Source: Chryseobacterium sp. StRB126
Lineage (GTDB): Bacteria; Bacteroidota; Bacteroidia; Flavobacteriales; Weeksellaceae
Direction of reading: 5' to 3'
DNA: 64,000 bases
NCBI RefSeq assembly: GCF_000829375.1
Contig: NZ_AP014624.1
Span: 1 to 64,000 of the forward strand
The position numbers were made by a program, and so were the translations under genes. The notes under the pieces were generated by a model. The model was not told the origin of the DNA. It saw only the letters and a program-made list of their open reading frames with translations, and did no database searches. This document shows positions 27,659 through 38,751 of this stretch, in pieces. Position 1 is the first letter of the stretch; every line of letters begins with the position of its first letter.

Positions 27659-27794
27659 CCGTATATTTTTCAGCTTTAAAATTTGCTGGACGGAACGCCT
27701 GTTATTTCCGAATCGAAAACATGGTAAGGCGTTTCATAGTTTTTTACAAAGAAACTAATTGAAAGTTAACTGTATATGAATGCTATATTATTTT

Positions 27795-28535
27795 TTATAA
27801 AGAGTTCATTAACTCTTCAGTGATTTCCATATTATGGTAAACGTTTTGTACATCATCATCATCCTCAAAACGCTCAAGCATTTTCATATTTGCTTTAAAC
27901 TGCTCTTCGTTTACTTCTTTTGTATTGTTTGGAATTCTTTGTAATTCTGCACTCTTTGCTTCAATTCCAAGCTCATCCAATTTATGAGATAAAGACCCGA
28001 AATCTTCAAAAGCAGTTGTAATCATTACTTCTTCTTCATCTTTTTCTACATCTTCAGCTCCACCATCAATCATTTCCATTTCGAAGTCATCCCATTCCAT
28101 CTTCACTTGAGCTAAATCGATTGTAAAAATTCCTTTTCTGTCGAAGATAAAGGCAAGCTCACCATTTTTACCAAGATTTCCGTCAAATTTGTTGAAAATA
28201 GCTCTTACGTTGGCTACAGTTCTGGTTGTATTGTTTGTAGTACATTCTACAAAGAAAGCAACTCCTCCCTGTCCGTATCCTTCATAAGTAACTTCTTCAT
28301 AGTTTTCAGCATCTGCACCACTAGCTTTTTTAATTGCTCTTTCTACGTTATCCTTAGGCATGTTTGCCCCTTTAGCGTTTTGGATACATCTTCTCAATGC
28401 CGGGTTAGCTTCCGGATCTGTTCCACCAGCTTTTACTGCCAATGCAATATCCTTACCTATTTTAGAGAAAGTTTTGGCCATTTTATCCCATCTGGCCATT
28501 TTAGAAGCTTTTCTATATTCAAATGCTCTTCCCAT
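27795..28535 (-). CDS. YebC/PmpR family protein
   Basis: The 246-residue YebC-family protein was historically annotated as a DNA-binding regulator, and relatives are now also linked to ribosome function at poly-proline stretches. The N-terminal helical segment contains the family's NPALRRCIQNAKGANMPKDNVERAIKKA region and is followed by the YEGYGQGGVAFFVE strand. The length matches the family. The gene stands alone behind the ompA terminator. Confidence 0.93.
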   Translation of the reverse strand: MGRAFEYRKASKMARWDKMAKTFSKIGKDIALAVKAGGTDPEANPALRRCIQNAKGANMPKDNVERAIKKASGADAENYEEVTYEGYGQGGVAFFVECTTNNTTRTVANVRAIFNKFDGNLGKNGELAFIFDRKGIFTIDLAQVKMEWDDFEMEMIDGGAEDVEKDEEEVMITTAFEDFGSLSHKLDELGIEAKSAELQRIPNNTKEVNEEQFKANMKMLERFEDDDDVQNVYHNMEITEELMNSL

Positions 28536-28577
28536 TTTTAAATTTTAAATTTTCAACAAAATTACTTAAAAGTCTAC

Positions 28578-28610
28578 AAAAAAAAATACCTCCAAAAAAA
28601 TTGGAGGTAT
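28578..28610 (-). terminator. Terminator of the ompA-like gene
   Basis: ATACCTCC (28586-28593) pairs with GGAGGTAT (28603-28610). On the minus strand it is followed by a long T tract (plus-strand A run 28578-28586). It lies 21 bp after the stop codon. Confidence 0.9.
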
Positions 28611-28630
28611 TCATTATTTAGAAAAATTAA

Positions 28631-30151
28631 TTATTTTTTCTTTTTAGCAACAGCTTTTTTCTTAGCTGGAGCTTTTTTAGTTGCTTTTTTAGCAGTAGCT
28701 TTCTTCACTGGAGCATCAGCGTAATCTTTCTTAGCGATAGCATTCCACTCAGCATCGTTTTCGATAGCTTTAACAACTACTTTTCTGTCAACTTGTCTTT
28801 CAGCATCTGTAGCTTTAGCAGATACAGTCGCTTTAGTAGCACCTACACCGATAGATTTAAGAGCATTAGCATCTACACCTCTTGAATCTAAAGCAGCAAC
28901 TACAGAAGCAGCTCTTTCTCTAGATAATTTTAAGTTGTAAGCAGCAGCACCTTTAGCATCAGTTCTACCTTCTAATAGATAGTTACCTCCGTCTTTCTTG
29001 ATGATAGTAGCAGCAGCATCTAAAGCATCTTTAGATTCAGCTTTGATAGTAGCTTTGTTGAAATCGAAGTAAACACTCTTCAATTTAGTTTCAACATCGA
29101 TAGCTGTTTGACCTTTTGGTTTAGGACATCCGTTGTATTCTGGAAGACCTGGAACAGTAGGACAAGCATCATCTTTATCTAAGATACCGTCACCGTCTGT
29201 ATCTGGCCAAGGACAACCTTTGTTTTCAGCAGGACCTGCAACTGTAGGACAAGCATCATCTTTGTCGATAACACCATCACCGTCTGTATCTGGCCAAGGA
29301 CAACCGTTGTTTTCAACTGGACCAGCTACATCTGGACATTGATCGTCTTTATCTGGAACTCCGTCACCGTCTGTATCAGGACATCCCTGGAATTCTGGTA
29401 AACCTGGAGTATCTGGACAAAGATCGTCTTTATCTAGGATACCATCCTTATCTCTATCTCTGTTTCCGAATCTGAATAAGATAGAAGCAGAAGCTTGCCA
29501 GAAGTTAGCAACAGTAGACTTATCACCTGGAGTTGATACGTAATCTCCTTGGATACCAAGACCGAAGTTTTTAGTTACCCAAAAGTTAGCACCAGCACCT
29601 GTAGATACAGCAAAGTGATTAGCTTTACCATTCTCGTTACCATCTTTTCCGTTTAGTACGTTAGCATCTAATACATTACCGTTAGCATCAAGACCATTTT
29701 TAGGGAAAGATTGCCCTGTATAGTCATGTCTTAGGTAGTTAGCACCAACTCTTAAATATGGATCGAACCAAGATTCTTCGTTCCATAAAAGACCCGCAGC
29801 TTTAGCCTGGAAACCAATACCTGTCATCAAGAAAAATTCTTTCCCCATGTTGAATCTTTTGTTTTCAACATTTCCAACAGAAGTTTGCCAGTCAATAACT
29901 AAACCTTTACCAACGTTTCTAGCAACTGTTAACTTAGATAATGGAGGTGTAATAGAATAGCTGTTCATATTGAACAGATTCTTTGTTAAATTTTTCGCAG
30001 AGAACGTATTACTGAAACCTGCACGTGCAGCTACATGGTTTTCTGCGTGAGCACCAACTCCGATTAACCACGGATTGTTGGTAGTCTGTGCGAAAACAGT
30101 AGAGGCAACGGTAAGCGCCAATGCTGAAATTCCTAATTTTAGATTTTTCAT
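28631..30151 (-). CDS. OmpA-family protein with TSP type-3 repeats
   Basis: The 506-residue outer-membrane protein has a signal peptide (cleavage after ...STVFAQ, about residue 22), an eight-strand-barrel-like N-terminal region to ~230, four calcium-binding thrombospondin type-3 repeats (about 232-343, each with DxDxDG...DxDDxCP), and an OmpA C-terminal peptidoglycan-binding domain (about 350-465, YFDFNKATIK, LEGRTDAKG). The last ~28 residues are an unusual Lys/Ala-rich basic tail. Such proteins anchor the outer membrane to peptidoglycan and are very abundant. The TSP3 repeats are also visible as repeated DNA at about 29125-29460. Confidence 0.93.
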   Translation of the reverse strand: MKNLKLGISALALTVASTVFAQTTNNPWLIGVGAHAENHVAARAGFSNTFSAKNLTKNLFNMNSYSITPPLSKLTVARNVGKGLVIDWQTSVGNVENKRFNMGKEFFLMTGIGFQAKAAGLLWNEESWFDPYLRVGANYLRHDYTGQSFPKNGLDANGNVLDANVLNGKDGNENGKANHFAVSTGAGANFWVTKNFGLGIQGDYVSTPGDKSTVANFWQASASILFRFGNRDRDKDGILDKDDLCPDTPGLPEFQGCPDTDGDGVPDKDDQCPDVAGPVENNGCPWPDTDGDGVIDKDDACPTVAGPAENKGCPWPDTDGDGILDKDDACPTVPGLPEYNGCPKPKGQTAIDVETKLKSVYFDFNKATIKAESKDALDAAATIIKKDGGNYLLEGRTDAKGAAAYNLKLSRERAASVVAALDSRGVDANALKSIGVGATKATVSAKATDAERQVDRKVVVKAIENDAEWNAIAKKDYADAPVKKATAKKATKKAPAKKKAVAKKKK

Positions 30152-30228
30152 AGAATTAAATGATTAAATAATTGATAATGCAAAATAAATATAATTTTTC
30201 TTTATATACAAAGTTTTTCAAATGATTT

Positions 30229-30690
30229 TTAACTTTTCTTTAATATTCTGTCCAGGTTCCGCTTATTTTCTCTATCTTTAATGGCCTCTCTTTTATCAAA
30301 AAGCTTTTTCCCTCTACCCAGCGCTATCAGCACCTTTGCTTTCCCTCGATCAGTGATATATAATTTCAAAGGTATAATCGTATTTCCTGCATCCTTTAAC
30401 TTTTTTTCAAGTTTCTGCAATTCTTTTTTGTGCAAGAGCAATTTCCGTTCCCTTTTTGTTTTATGATTGTAAAAAGTTCCCAATTTATACTCATCAATCA
30501 TCATGTTGATGATGTATAACTCCCCATCAATAAACTGACAGAACGATTCTGTGATAGATGCCTTAGAAGAACGTAAAGATTTTATTTCTGTACCTGTCAA
30601 AACCATTCCGGCTTCATATTCTTCAAGAATTTCATATTCAAAGCGGGCTCTTCTATTTAATATACTAACTGTTTTTTCAATCTTCATCAT
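30229..30690 (-). CDS. smpB: SsrA-binding protein
   Basis: SmpB binds tmRNA and brings it to stalled ribosomes for trans-translation. The 153-residue protein has the family N-terminus (LNRRARFEYEILEEYEAGMVLTG, with the core TEIKSLR) and the central KRERKLLLHKKEL. The C-terminal basic tail (KRNLDRILKKS) is the part that reads into the mRNA channel. Either of two adjacent Met codons could be the start. It lies upstream of ompA in the same direction, separated by 77 bp. Confidence 0.96.
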   Translation of the reverse strand: MMKIEKTVSILNRRARFEYEILEEYEAGMVLTGTEIKSLRSSKASITESFCQFIDGELYIINMMIDEYKLGTFYNHKTKRERKLLLHKKELQKLEKKLKDAGNTIIPLKLYITDRGKAKVLIALGRGKKLFDKREAIKDRENKRNLDRILKKS

Positions 30691-30736
30691 TTTAAAATTT
30701 CGTTAATGAAATATATAAAAAATATCATACATTTAA

Positions 30737-32431
<1,695 letters not shown>

Positions 32432-32453
32432 TCTGATACATTCAACAAATATA

Positions 32454-32487
32454 AAAATACCTCAAAGCATTGCTTTGAGGTATTTTT
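32454..32487. terminator. Bidirectional terminator
   Basis: A near-perfect 15-bp hairpin (AAATACCTCAAAGCA with TGCTTTGAGGTATTT) has A-rich sequence on its left and TTTTT on its right. It can stop both the ABC-F gene and the convergent M48 gene. Confidence 0.9.
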
Positions 32488-32509
32488 GTTTAAACAATAA
32501 ATAAAATAA

Positions 32510-33319
32510 TTATTTTGTAAGTTTTGTTGTGGGAATAGCTACCGTTCCCGGATCTTTCCATAATCCGTCTTTTTCGGCTCTCTTTTTGATTGCCTGAGCT
32601 CTTTTTTCACTGTCAGGATGAGAGTTGAACATTTTTTCAAAACCAGATTGTGTATTTCCTTCCGATAATAAAGCTAATTTCTTGAAAGCGGTGTAAGAAC
32701 CTACTACGTCATATTTGTTAGCTTTCATAAAATCATAAGAATAAGTATCTGCTTCAGATTCCTGTTTTTTGCTATGAGAAGCATCTAAAAATGCATTGGC
32801 CATTTTCCCTATCTGACTGTCATTAAGAGTGGCTACCGTACCAGATGCTGATGAAGCTGCATCTAATGCTGCTGCTTTTAAATAAGCAGATTTCATGGCA
32901 TCTTTTGTATCTTGATTTTTAACGTGACCAATTTCATGACCAATTACAGCCAATAATTCGTTGTCTGTCATAATATCCATCAGAGACGAAAATACACGAA
33001 CACTTCCATCTGCACAAGCAAAAGCATTGATGTCTTTTACTTTATATACTTTATAATTCAGGTTCAGGCCGTCTTGTGATTTGTGTTTTCCAAACAGTTT
33101 ATTCAATCTTACTGTATAAGGATCTTTTGGCCCTGCTACAGGATTGTTTTTATCCATCCAGTCTACAGATTCTTTGGATAATTTAATGGCATCTTCGTTC
33201 GTAAACGTTAAAGCTTTTGCACCCTTTGTAACAACCCCGGCAGCTTTTCCGAGATTAAATTGTGCATTCATCGAGTTCATTGCGCCTAAAAAAGTAAGGC
33301 ATATGATAATTTTTTTCAT
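32510..33319 (-). CDS. Secreted M48 family metalloprotease
   Basis: The ~269-residue periplasmic zinc protease is of the M48/HtpX-BepA type. It has a signal peptide (MKKIIICLTF...NAQ), the zinc motif HEIGH (about residues 128-132) inside VIGHEIGHVKN, and a third ligand in the downstream motif QESEADTYSYDFM. Relatives act in outer-membrane protein quality control. I start at the second Met (33319), which begins the signal peptide. An upstream Met at 33325 only adds two residues. There are no TPR repeats, unlike BepA. Confidence 0.9.
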   Translation of the reverse strand: MKKIIICLTFLGAMNSMNAQFNLGKAAGVVTKGAKALTFTNEDAIKLSKESVDWMDKNNPVAGPKDPYTVRLNKLFGKHKSQDGLNLNYKVYKVKDINAFACADGSVRVFSSLMDIMTDNELLAVIGHEIGHVKNQDTKDAMKSAYLKAAALDAASSASGTVATLNDSQIGKMANAFLDASHSKKQESEADTYSYDFMKANKYDVVGSYTAFKKLALLSEGNTQSGFEKMFNSHPDSEKRAQAIKKRAEKDGLWKDPGTVAIPTTKLTK

Positions 33320-33415
33320 AGTCATTTAAATTTGGAGGACGAAGGTAATCAATTTTTAACAATTATTAAGTCAAAACTTCGTTCCCTATCCAATCAAAAT
33401 GCTATTTTTTTTCCT

Positions 33416-33423
33416 TATTTTTG
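33416..33423 (+). promoter_or_regulatory. -7 box overlapping the recJ 5' end
   Basis: TATTTTTG fits TAnnTTTG only 5 bp before the chosen recJ ATG (33429). If it is used, transcription would begin at or next to the start codon, giving a leaderless mRNA. No matching -33 TTG was seen. Confidence 0.4.
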
Positions 33424-33428
33424 TGAAC

Positions 33429-35141
33429 ATGAGTCAAAAATGGATTTACAAGCCCGAACCCGATGAGGAAGTTGTGGACGGACTAAGTTCGTCACTTGGT
33501 TTTGGTACTTTTGAATCTAAACTTCTCGTTCTAAGAGGAATTGACAATTATCAGAAGGCGAGAGAATTTTTCAAACCAAACCTTAATGATATACACAGTC
33601 CATTTTTAATGGCAGATATGCAAAAAGCTGTAGAGCGTATTGCCACTGCAATTGAAAATGGCGAAAAAATATTGGTATATGGTGATTATGATGTGGATGG
33701 AACTACAGCAGTTGCTTTGATGTACCTTTACCTCAGCAAAATTGTTGAGAAAAAATATCTGGATTATTATATTCCGGACAGAAATTCTGAAGGATACGGA
33801 ATTTCTACAGAGGGAATTGATTTTGCCAAAGAGAATGGTTTTTCATTAATCATTGCTCTGGACTGCGGAATTAAGGCTCTTGATATGATTAATTATGCCT
33901 CCAGTCTGGAAATAGATTTTATTATCTGCGATCACCACCTTCCCGGTGAAGAGATTCCTAATGCTGCAGCAGTACTTGATCCTAAAAGAAGTGACTGCCG
34001 ATATCCATTCAAGGAACTTTCCGGATGTGGCGTAGGCTTTAAGCTTTGTCAGGGTCTGAATACCATCTATAAACTTCCGGATGCTGAGTTATTTGAACTC
34101 ACAGATCTTTTGGCGATCTCCATCGCCGCCGATATTGTTTCAATGACCGGAGAAAACAGGGTTCTTGCAAAAATGGGATTGAAAACCCTTAGAAAAACAA
34201 GAAATCTTGGACTAAGATTATTAATTCCTGAGGATAAACTGTCGCATTTTGAAATTTCAAATATTGTTTTTGAAATTGCTCCTAAAATAAATGCTGCCGG
34301 AAGAATTTCCCATGGAAAAGCCGCTGTAGAGCTTATGGTTTCTGAAAATCTGAAACATGCCAACCAGATCGTGAGTGACATTATGAACCTCAACGATGAA
34401 AGACGCGAACTGGATATGAACTCTACTCTTTCTGCTTTGAACCAGATCATAGAATCTCAGCAGGAAACGAAACATACCACGATTGTTTATCATCCTGAGT
34501 GGAACAAAGGGGTAATCGGAATTGTAGCTTCAAGACTTATTGAAACGTATTATAAACCTACCCTGGTATTTACAGACGGAAATAACGGTGAAATGGTAGC
34601 TTCCGCAAGATCTGTTTCAGATTTTGATGTTCATGAAGCCCTGGATTTGTGTTCTGAATATTTCCTTAAATTCGGAGGGCATCATGCAGCAGCAGGACTT
34701 TCTATGGAGAAGGAAAAATTTGAAGCGTTCAAAATAAAGTTTGAAAAAATTGTTTCTGAAAAAATTCAGGACCATCAAAAGGAACCTTCCATTACGATTG
34801 ATTCAGAAATCGAGGTTGATGATATCAACAGAGAGTTCATCAATTTTCACAGAAAACTGGCCCCTTTCGGGCCTCATAATATGAAGCCTATCTTCACCCT
34901 AACCGACCAGAAACTTTCGGGTTATGTAAAAACAATGGGTAAAGATAATAATCACCTGAAGTTTTACATTAAACAGGAAGCTACAGGAAGAAATATTGAA
35001 TGTGTTGGTTTCAAACTAGGGCAGTTTGTAGAGGATTTTAAAAATAAAAGTTTTGATCTTGCTTTTACTCTGGAAGAAAATCACTGGAAAGGCAATGTGA
35101 CTCATTATCTCAATATAAAAGATGTAAAGTTTAGGGATTAG
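33429..35141 (+). CDS. recJ: Single-stranded-DNA-specific exonuclease RecJ
   Basis: RecJ is a 5'-3' ssDNA exonuclease of the DHH phosphoesterase family, used in recombination and repair. The 570-residue form starting at MSQKWIYKP has DYDVDGT (about 86-92) and the DHH motif (about 168-170, ICDHHLPG), then SGCGVGFKL. The DHHA1 part with GGHHAAAG follows, and a C-terminal OB-like domain. I reject the in-frame Met 30 bp upstream because it adds a hydrophobic stretch and runs over the -7 box. It is followed by nadD after 43 bp. Confidence 0.94.
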   Translation: MSQKWIYKPEPDEEVVDGLSSSLGFGTFESKLLVLRGIDNYQKAREFFKPNLNDIHSPFLMADMQKAVERIATAIENGEKILVYGDYDVDGTTAVALMYLYLSKIVEKKYLDYYIPDRNSEGYGISTEGIDFAKENGFSLIIALDCGIKALDMINYASSLEIDFIICDHHLPGEEIPNAAAVLDPKRSDCRYPFKELSGCGVGFKLCQGLNTIYKLPDAELFELTDLLAISIAADIVSMTGENRVLAKMGLKTLRKTRNLGLRLLIPEDKLSHFEISNIVFEIAPKINAAGRISHGKAAVELMVSENLKHANQIVSDIMNLNDERRELDMNSTLSALNQIIESQQETKHTTIVYHPEWNKGVIGIVASRLIETYYKPTLVFTDGNNGEMVASARSVSDFDVHEALDLCSEYFLKFGGHHAAAGLSMEKEKFEAFKIKFEKIVSEKIQDHQKEPSITIDSEIEVDDINREFINFHRKLAPFGPHNMKPIFTLTDQKLSGYVKTMGKDNNHLKFYIKQEATGRNIECVGFKLGQFVEDFKNKSFDLAFTLEENHWKGNVTHYLNIKDVKFRD

Positions 35142-35184
35142 ATAATAGCTATTACTTATTATCTGCTGCCTGCTATCAACAAAT

Positions 35185-35769
35185 ATGAAAAAAATTGGTC
35201 TATTCTTCGGATCTTTTAACCCGATCCATATCGGACATCTTATTTTAGCTAATTATATTCTGGAAAATACGGATATGGATGAACTATGGTTTGTAGTGAG
35301 TCCTCAAAATCCGTTTAAGGATAAAAAGTCGTTGCTAAAAGACCACAACAGGTTGGATATGGTACAACTAGCAGTGAAAAACTATCCGAATATGCGTGCT
35401 TCCAATGTAGAGTTTTCTCTTCCGAAGCCAAGTTATACTATTGATACCCTTACTTATCTTCATGAGAAGTATCCGGACTACTCTTTCAGCCTGATTATGG
35501 GAGAAGACAATCTGGATAGCCTTAACAAATGGAAAAATGCTGATGCCCTGATTAAAAATCATCATATCATTGTTTACCCAAGGGTATTTGAAGGAGAAAA
35601 GAAAGATTCTGAGTATCTTCAGCATGAGAATATCTCTATGATAAAAGCTCCAGTGATAGAACTTTCTGCTACTGAAATTCGTAATATGATAAAAGACGGT
35701 AAGAATGTAAGACCTATGTTGCCACCTGAAGTTTTTGAATATTTGGATGGTAGTAATTTTTATAAGTAA
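35185..35769 (+). CDS. nadD: Nicotinate-nucleotide adenylyltransferase
   Basis: NadD adenylates nicotinate mononucleotide to deamido-NAD in NAD synthesis. The 194-residue protein has the nucleotidyltransferase motif GSFNPIHIGH (9-18), the MGEDNL segment and the C-terminal ISSTxIR-type motif (here ELSATEIRNMI). Length and motifs are standard. It is probably co-transcribed with recJ. Confidence 0.95.
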   Translation: MKKIGLFFGSFNPIHIGHLILANYILENTDMDELWFVVSPQNPFKDKKSLLKDHNRLDMVQLAVKNYPNMRASNVEFSLPKPSYTIDTLTYLHEKYPDYSFSLIMGEDNLDSLNKWKNADALIKNHHIIVYPRVFEGEKKDSEYLQHENISMIKAPVIELSATEIRNMIKDGKNVRPMLPPEVFEYLDGSNFYK

Positions 35770-35850
35770 TTTTGCAAAACTAAAAATCAGAGGTTAGAAA
35801 TTAGAACCTAAAATATCTTAGCTTTTAACGCTCTACTTATCATACAAGAA

Positions 35851-36189
35851 ATGGACTTCATCGAAAAATTTTTCTCAAAATATTCCCAGGAAAGGCTTAT
35901 CAAATGGTTTAAACAGATTTGCCTTGCAGAGGCCATTTCATGTATTTTATTGTATTGTATTGCTATGATCTGGATTCGGTATGATGAAAATTTGTATTCT
36001 ATTATTTTCATCAGCGTTGTGGGCAGTTTACATGGATTATTTTTTACGGTTTATCTTTTACTTTGCATTCCTGCAAGAAAAATTTACAATTGGGACGATG
36101 AAGATTTTGTGTTCGCCCTATTAGCTGCATTTTTCCCCTTTGCTACGGTATGGGTGGATAAAAAACTAGCTAAATTCGACAGAGAATAA
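35851..36189 (+). CDS. DUF3817 membrane protein
   Basis: The 112-residue protein has three membrane helices (about 27-46, 56-78 and 88-104). Characteristic DUF3817 traits are an AEAIS start to helix 1, GSLHGLFFTVYLLLC in helix 2 and FFPFATVWVDKKL at the end. The function is unknown. It lies 81 bp after nadD with no terminator seen between, so read-through is possible. Confidence 0.8.
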   Translation: MDFIEKFFSKYSQERLIKWFKQICLAEAISCILLYCIAMIWIRYDENLYSIIFISVVGSLHGLFFTVYLLLCIPARKIYNWDDEDFVFALLAAFFPFATVWVDKKLAKFDRE

Positions 36190-36348
36190 AATTATTTTTC
36201 ATAAAATTTCATGTTTTGCTGTAACAAATTTATTGTTACAGTTGTCTTATTATACAGAAAGATCAAGCAATCATTTTTTAAATAAAAAATTTAATAGCTG
36301 AAAATCAGCAAGTTAAAATTGTTTACAATTATTTTTCAGTACTTTGTA

Positions 36349-36380
36349 TTGCATGATACTATATTTATTATATATCTTTG
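36349..36380 (+). promoter_or_regulatory. Promoter for the tandem barrel genes
   Basis: TATCTTTG (36373-36380) matches TAnnTTTG. A TTG at 36349-36351 lies 21 bases upstream, within the usual spacing. The leader to the start codon at 36430 would be about 45 nt. Confidence 0.65.
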
Positions 36381-36429
36381 TAATGTTAAATAACAAACCA
36401 TACAAGCTATTAATTAAAAAATAATAATC

Positions 36430-38706
36430 ATGAAAACTCAAATTCTCATTGCAGCTCTATTCTTCAGCGGGCTTGTTGCCGCCCAGCAGAAAAAAGATAG
36501 TTTGAAAGTAAATGCTATTGAGTCCGTTAATATCAAGAAACAGGTTTTCAAAAAACAGGGAGACCGTCTTGTTTACGATGTAGCCGCATCTCCTATTGCT
36601 AAAGGCACCAATACTTTTAACCTTTTGAAGCAAACTCCTATGATTTCCAGCATTGATGGTAAAACATTGAAGATTCTTGGAAAATCTGATGCAATTATTT
36701 ACATCAACAATAAAAAAAGCAACATGGATGCTGAGGCATTAATTGAAATGCTAAAGTCTACTCCATCAGAAGATATCCAAAAAATTGAGGTGATTACGGT
36801 TCCCGGAAGTGAGTTTCAGGTGGAATCTAAGGAAGGGGTTATCAATATTGTAATGAAGAAGAACAAAAATAATGGCTACAATGGAACTTTGAAAATGCAG
36901 AACGAGCAGGCTTATTACAACAATCCTAATGCAGGAGGATCTTTTAACTTCAGACAGGGAAAATGGTCAGGAAATTCTAATTTCAGAATGGGAAGCTGGA
37001 CGGAAAGACAAAGATATACGCTTTCTAACGGAGACCCAACCTTCAGAAATGAGTCTTATGGGACTAATGATGATCCTAATAAAAACTTCGGTGGTGGATT
37101 TAATGTTGATTACGAGATCAACAAAAAACAAAGTCTGGGACTTTCTTATAACATGAGATATAATAAAAGTTTCAATTCTATTCTGGATATGACGAACTGG
37201 CAAAACGGACAATTATCCGACAGAACAGTGAATCATGAAAATGCCCAGACAAGAAATCACTCTTTCAATTTAAATTATGAAATAAAAACAGATTCTATAG
37301 GCAGTAAACTTACTTCTAATGTTTCCTATTTATGGTTTAACAGGGATAAAGTAAGCTTTAATGAAAGCATCCCATTGGGTATTGATCCTTCAACTGAAGA
37401 GTATAAAAAGAGATACTCTGCTTTACAACAGTCTGTACCGCAAATCATCAACAATTATGCTGCTAATATAGACTTCCTGAAAAAAACAGCTAAAGGAGCA
37501 ACATGGTTAATGGGAATAAGTTATAATTACACTAATACAGATAATGATACTCAACAGGATAAATTAATAGGTGGTGAATTTGTAATGGATCCAAAACAAA
37601 CCAATCATTTCATTTACAAAGAAAATATTTTAGGTATTTATCTGAACTATGAAAGAAAGCTGACTGAAAAGTTATCCGGAAAAATTGGAGCCCGTTATGA
37701 AATGACAAGAAGTACAGGAGATATCCTTGGAAAAACAGGATTTGAAAGAAATTATAATAATCTGCTTCCTTATCTGAATTTAAATTATGCTATCAATTCT
37801 GATCACAATTTAAGTTACACTTTCTCCAGCAGAATCAGAAGGCCGAGATTCTGGGAACTGAATCCATCCAGAACATATTTCACTCCAACCAATTATACTC
37901 AGAATAATCCATTTGTGCTTGCTGCTAAGTTTTATAATCAAGAGTTGAACTATATGTACAAAAATGCATTCTATGCCAATCTTAGTTATACAATGGTAGA
38001 CGATGCCGCAGCTTCTGACCTGCTTCCTTTACAGGGAATTTTAACCACTCCACAAAAGGATGAAAATGGTAATTACGTATACGATGCAGCAGGTAATATG
38101 CTTATGGACAAAATAAGATTCCTGAGATACATCAGAACCAATTATGGGAAGAACAGAGAAATAGGTTTAACACTTGGGATGAACAAATCCTGGTTTAAAG
38201 AGATCTGGACAACCAACTATTCTGTAAATCTCGCATATAATACTTATACGGGCGGAGTATGGCAAGATCCCACTTCTCAACTGGGTCCATATGAGTCGGA
38301 AGAACTGGAACCTTATATCGTAGATGTTAAAAACTATAATATGTCTGTAACCCTTAACAATATCATTCGTCTTTCTTCTAAAAAAGACTGGTTTTTAGGA
38401 GTTAATTATTATTTCGGAAGCAAAGTAGCCATGGAAGGCGGAACAATAGGGGTAAGACAAAGCTTTGATATCAGTGTGAAGAAAATTATTGGTGACTGGA
38501 CGATCCTTGCAGAAGGTAATGACATATTTAATCAGAGTTTCTACAGAGTTAATGGGGTACAGCCTAATGGAAAATACAATAATATAACCAACTTCAGTTA
38601 TCCTCGATTAATAAGTATTGGAGTAACCTACAATTTCGGAAATCAGAAACTGAAAAAAGCAAGGGAAATGAAATCAGCGAATGATGCTGTAAAATCAAGA
38701 ACCTAA
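36430..38706 (+). CDS. TonB-dependent-receptor-like outer-membrane barrel (paralogue 1)
   Basis: The 758-residue outer-membrane protein is of the OMP_b-brl_3 type. A signal peptide (cleaved after VAAQ) is followed by a plug-like domain (about 30-145) with LLKQTPMISSIDGKTLKI and VITVPGSEFQVESKEGVINIVMKK. The remainder is alternating aromatic strands of a large barrel, ending in YNFGNQKL and a short basic tail. There is no carboxypeptidase-like N-terminal domain and no clear TonB box. No SusD-like partner is nearby, so a polysaccharide-utilisation role is not supported. Its start is preceded by a good Bacteroidota promoter, and its neighbour is a tandem paralogue. Confidence 0.9.
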   Translation: MKTQILIAALFFSGLVAAQQKKDSLKVNAIESVNIKKQVFKKQGDRLVYDVAASPIAKGTNTFNLLKQTPMISSIDGKTLKILGKSDAIIYINNKKSNMDAEALIEMLKSTPSEDIQKIEVITVPGSEFQVESKEGVINIVMKKNKNNGYNGTLKMQNEQAYYNNPNAGGSFNFRQGKWSGNSNFRMGSWTERQRYTLSNGDPTFRNESYGTNDDPNKNFGGGFNVDYEINKKQSLGLSYNMRYNKSFNSILDMTNWQNGQLSDRTVNHENAQTRNHSFNLNYEIKTDSIGSKLTSNVSYLWFNRDKVSFNESIPLGIDPSTEEYKKRYSALQQSVPQIINNYAANIDFLKKTAKGATWLMGISYNYTNTDNDTQQDKLIGGEFVMDPKQTNHFIYKENILGIYLNYERKLTEKLSGKIGARYEMTRSTGDILGKTGFERNYNNLLPYLNLNYAINSDHNLSYTFSSRIRRPRFWELNPSRTYFTPTNYTQNNPFVLAAKFYNQELNYMYKNAFYANLSYTMVDDAAASDLLPLQGILTTPQKDENGNYVYDAAGNMLMDKIRFLRYIRTNYGKNREIGLTLGMNKSWFKEIWTTNYSVNLAYNTYTGGVWQDPTSQLGPYESEELEPYIVDVKNYNMSVTLNNIIRLSSKKDWFLGVNYYFGSKVAMEGGTIGVRQSFDISVKKIIGDWTILAEGNDIFNQSFYRVNGVQPNGKYNNITNFSYPRLISIGVTYNFGNQKLKKAREMKSANDAVKSRT

Positions 38707-38751
38707 TCTATAAAAACTTATCTCTCTTAACTACCCTTAAAAAAAACAAAC

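Noticed and set aside
27694..27733. Possible structured RNA upstream of the phosphoesterase gene
   Set aside because: Only a 6-bp stem with a long loop was found and no conserved motif.
29133..29342. Antisense repeat-containing frame in the ompA gene
   Set aside because: It mirrors the TSP type-3 repeat DNA and has no independent support.
33399..33428. Longer RecJ N-terminus starting MLFFFLIF
   Set aside because: It adds a hydrophobic stretch not expected in RecJ and overlaps the -7 box; the next Met gives the family start.
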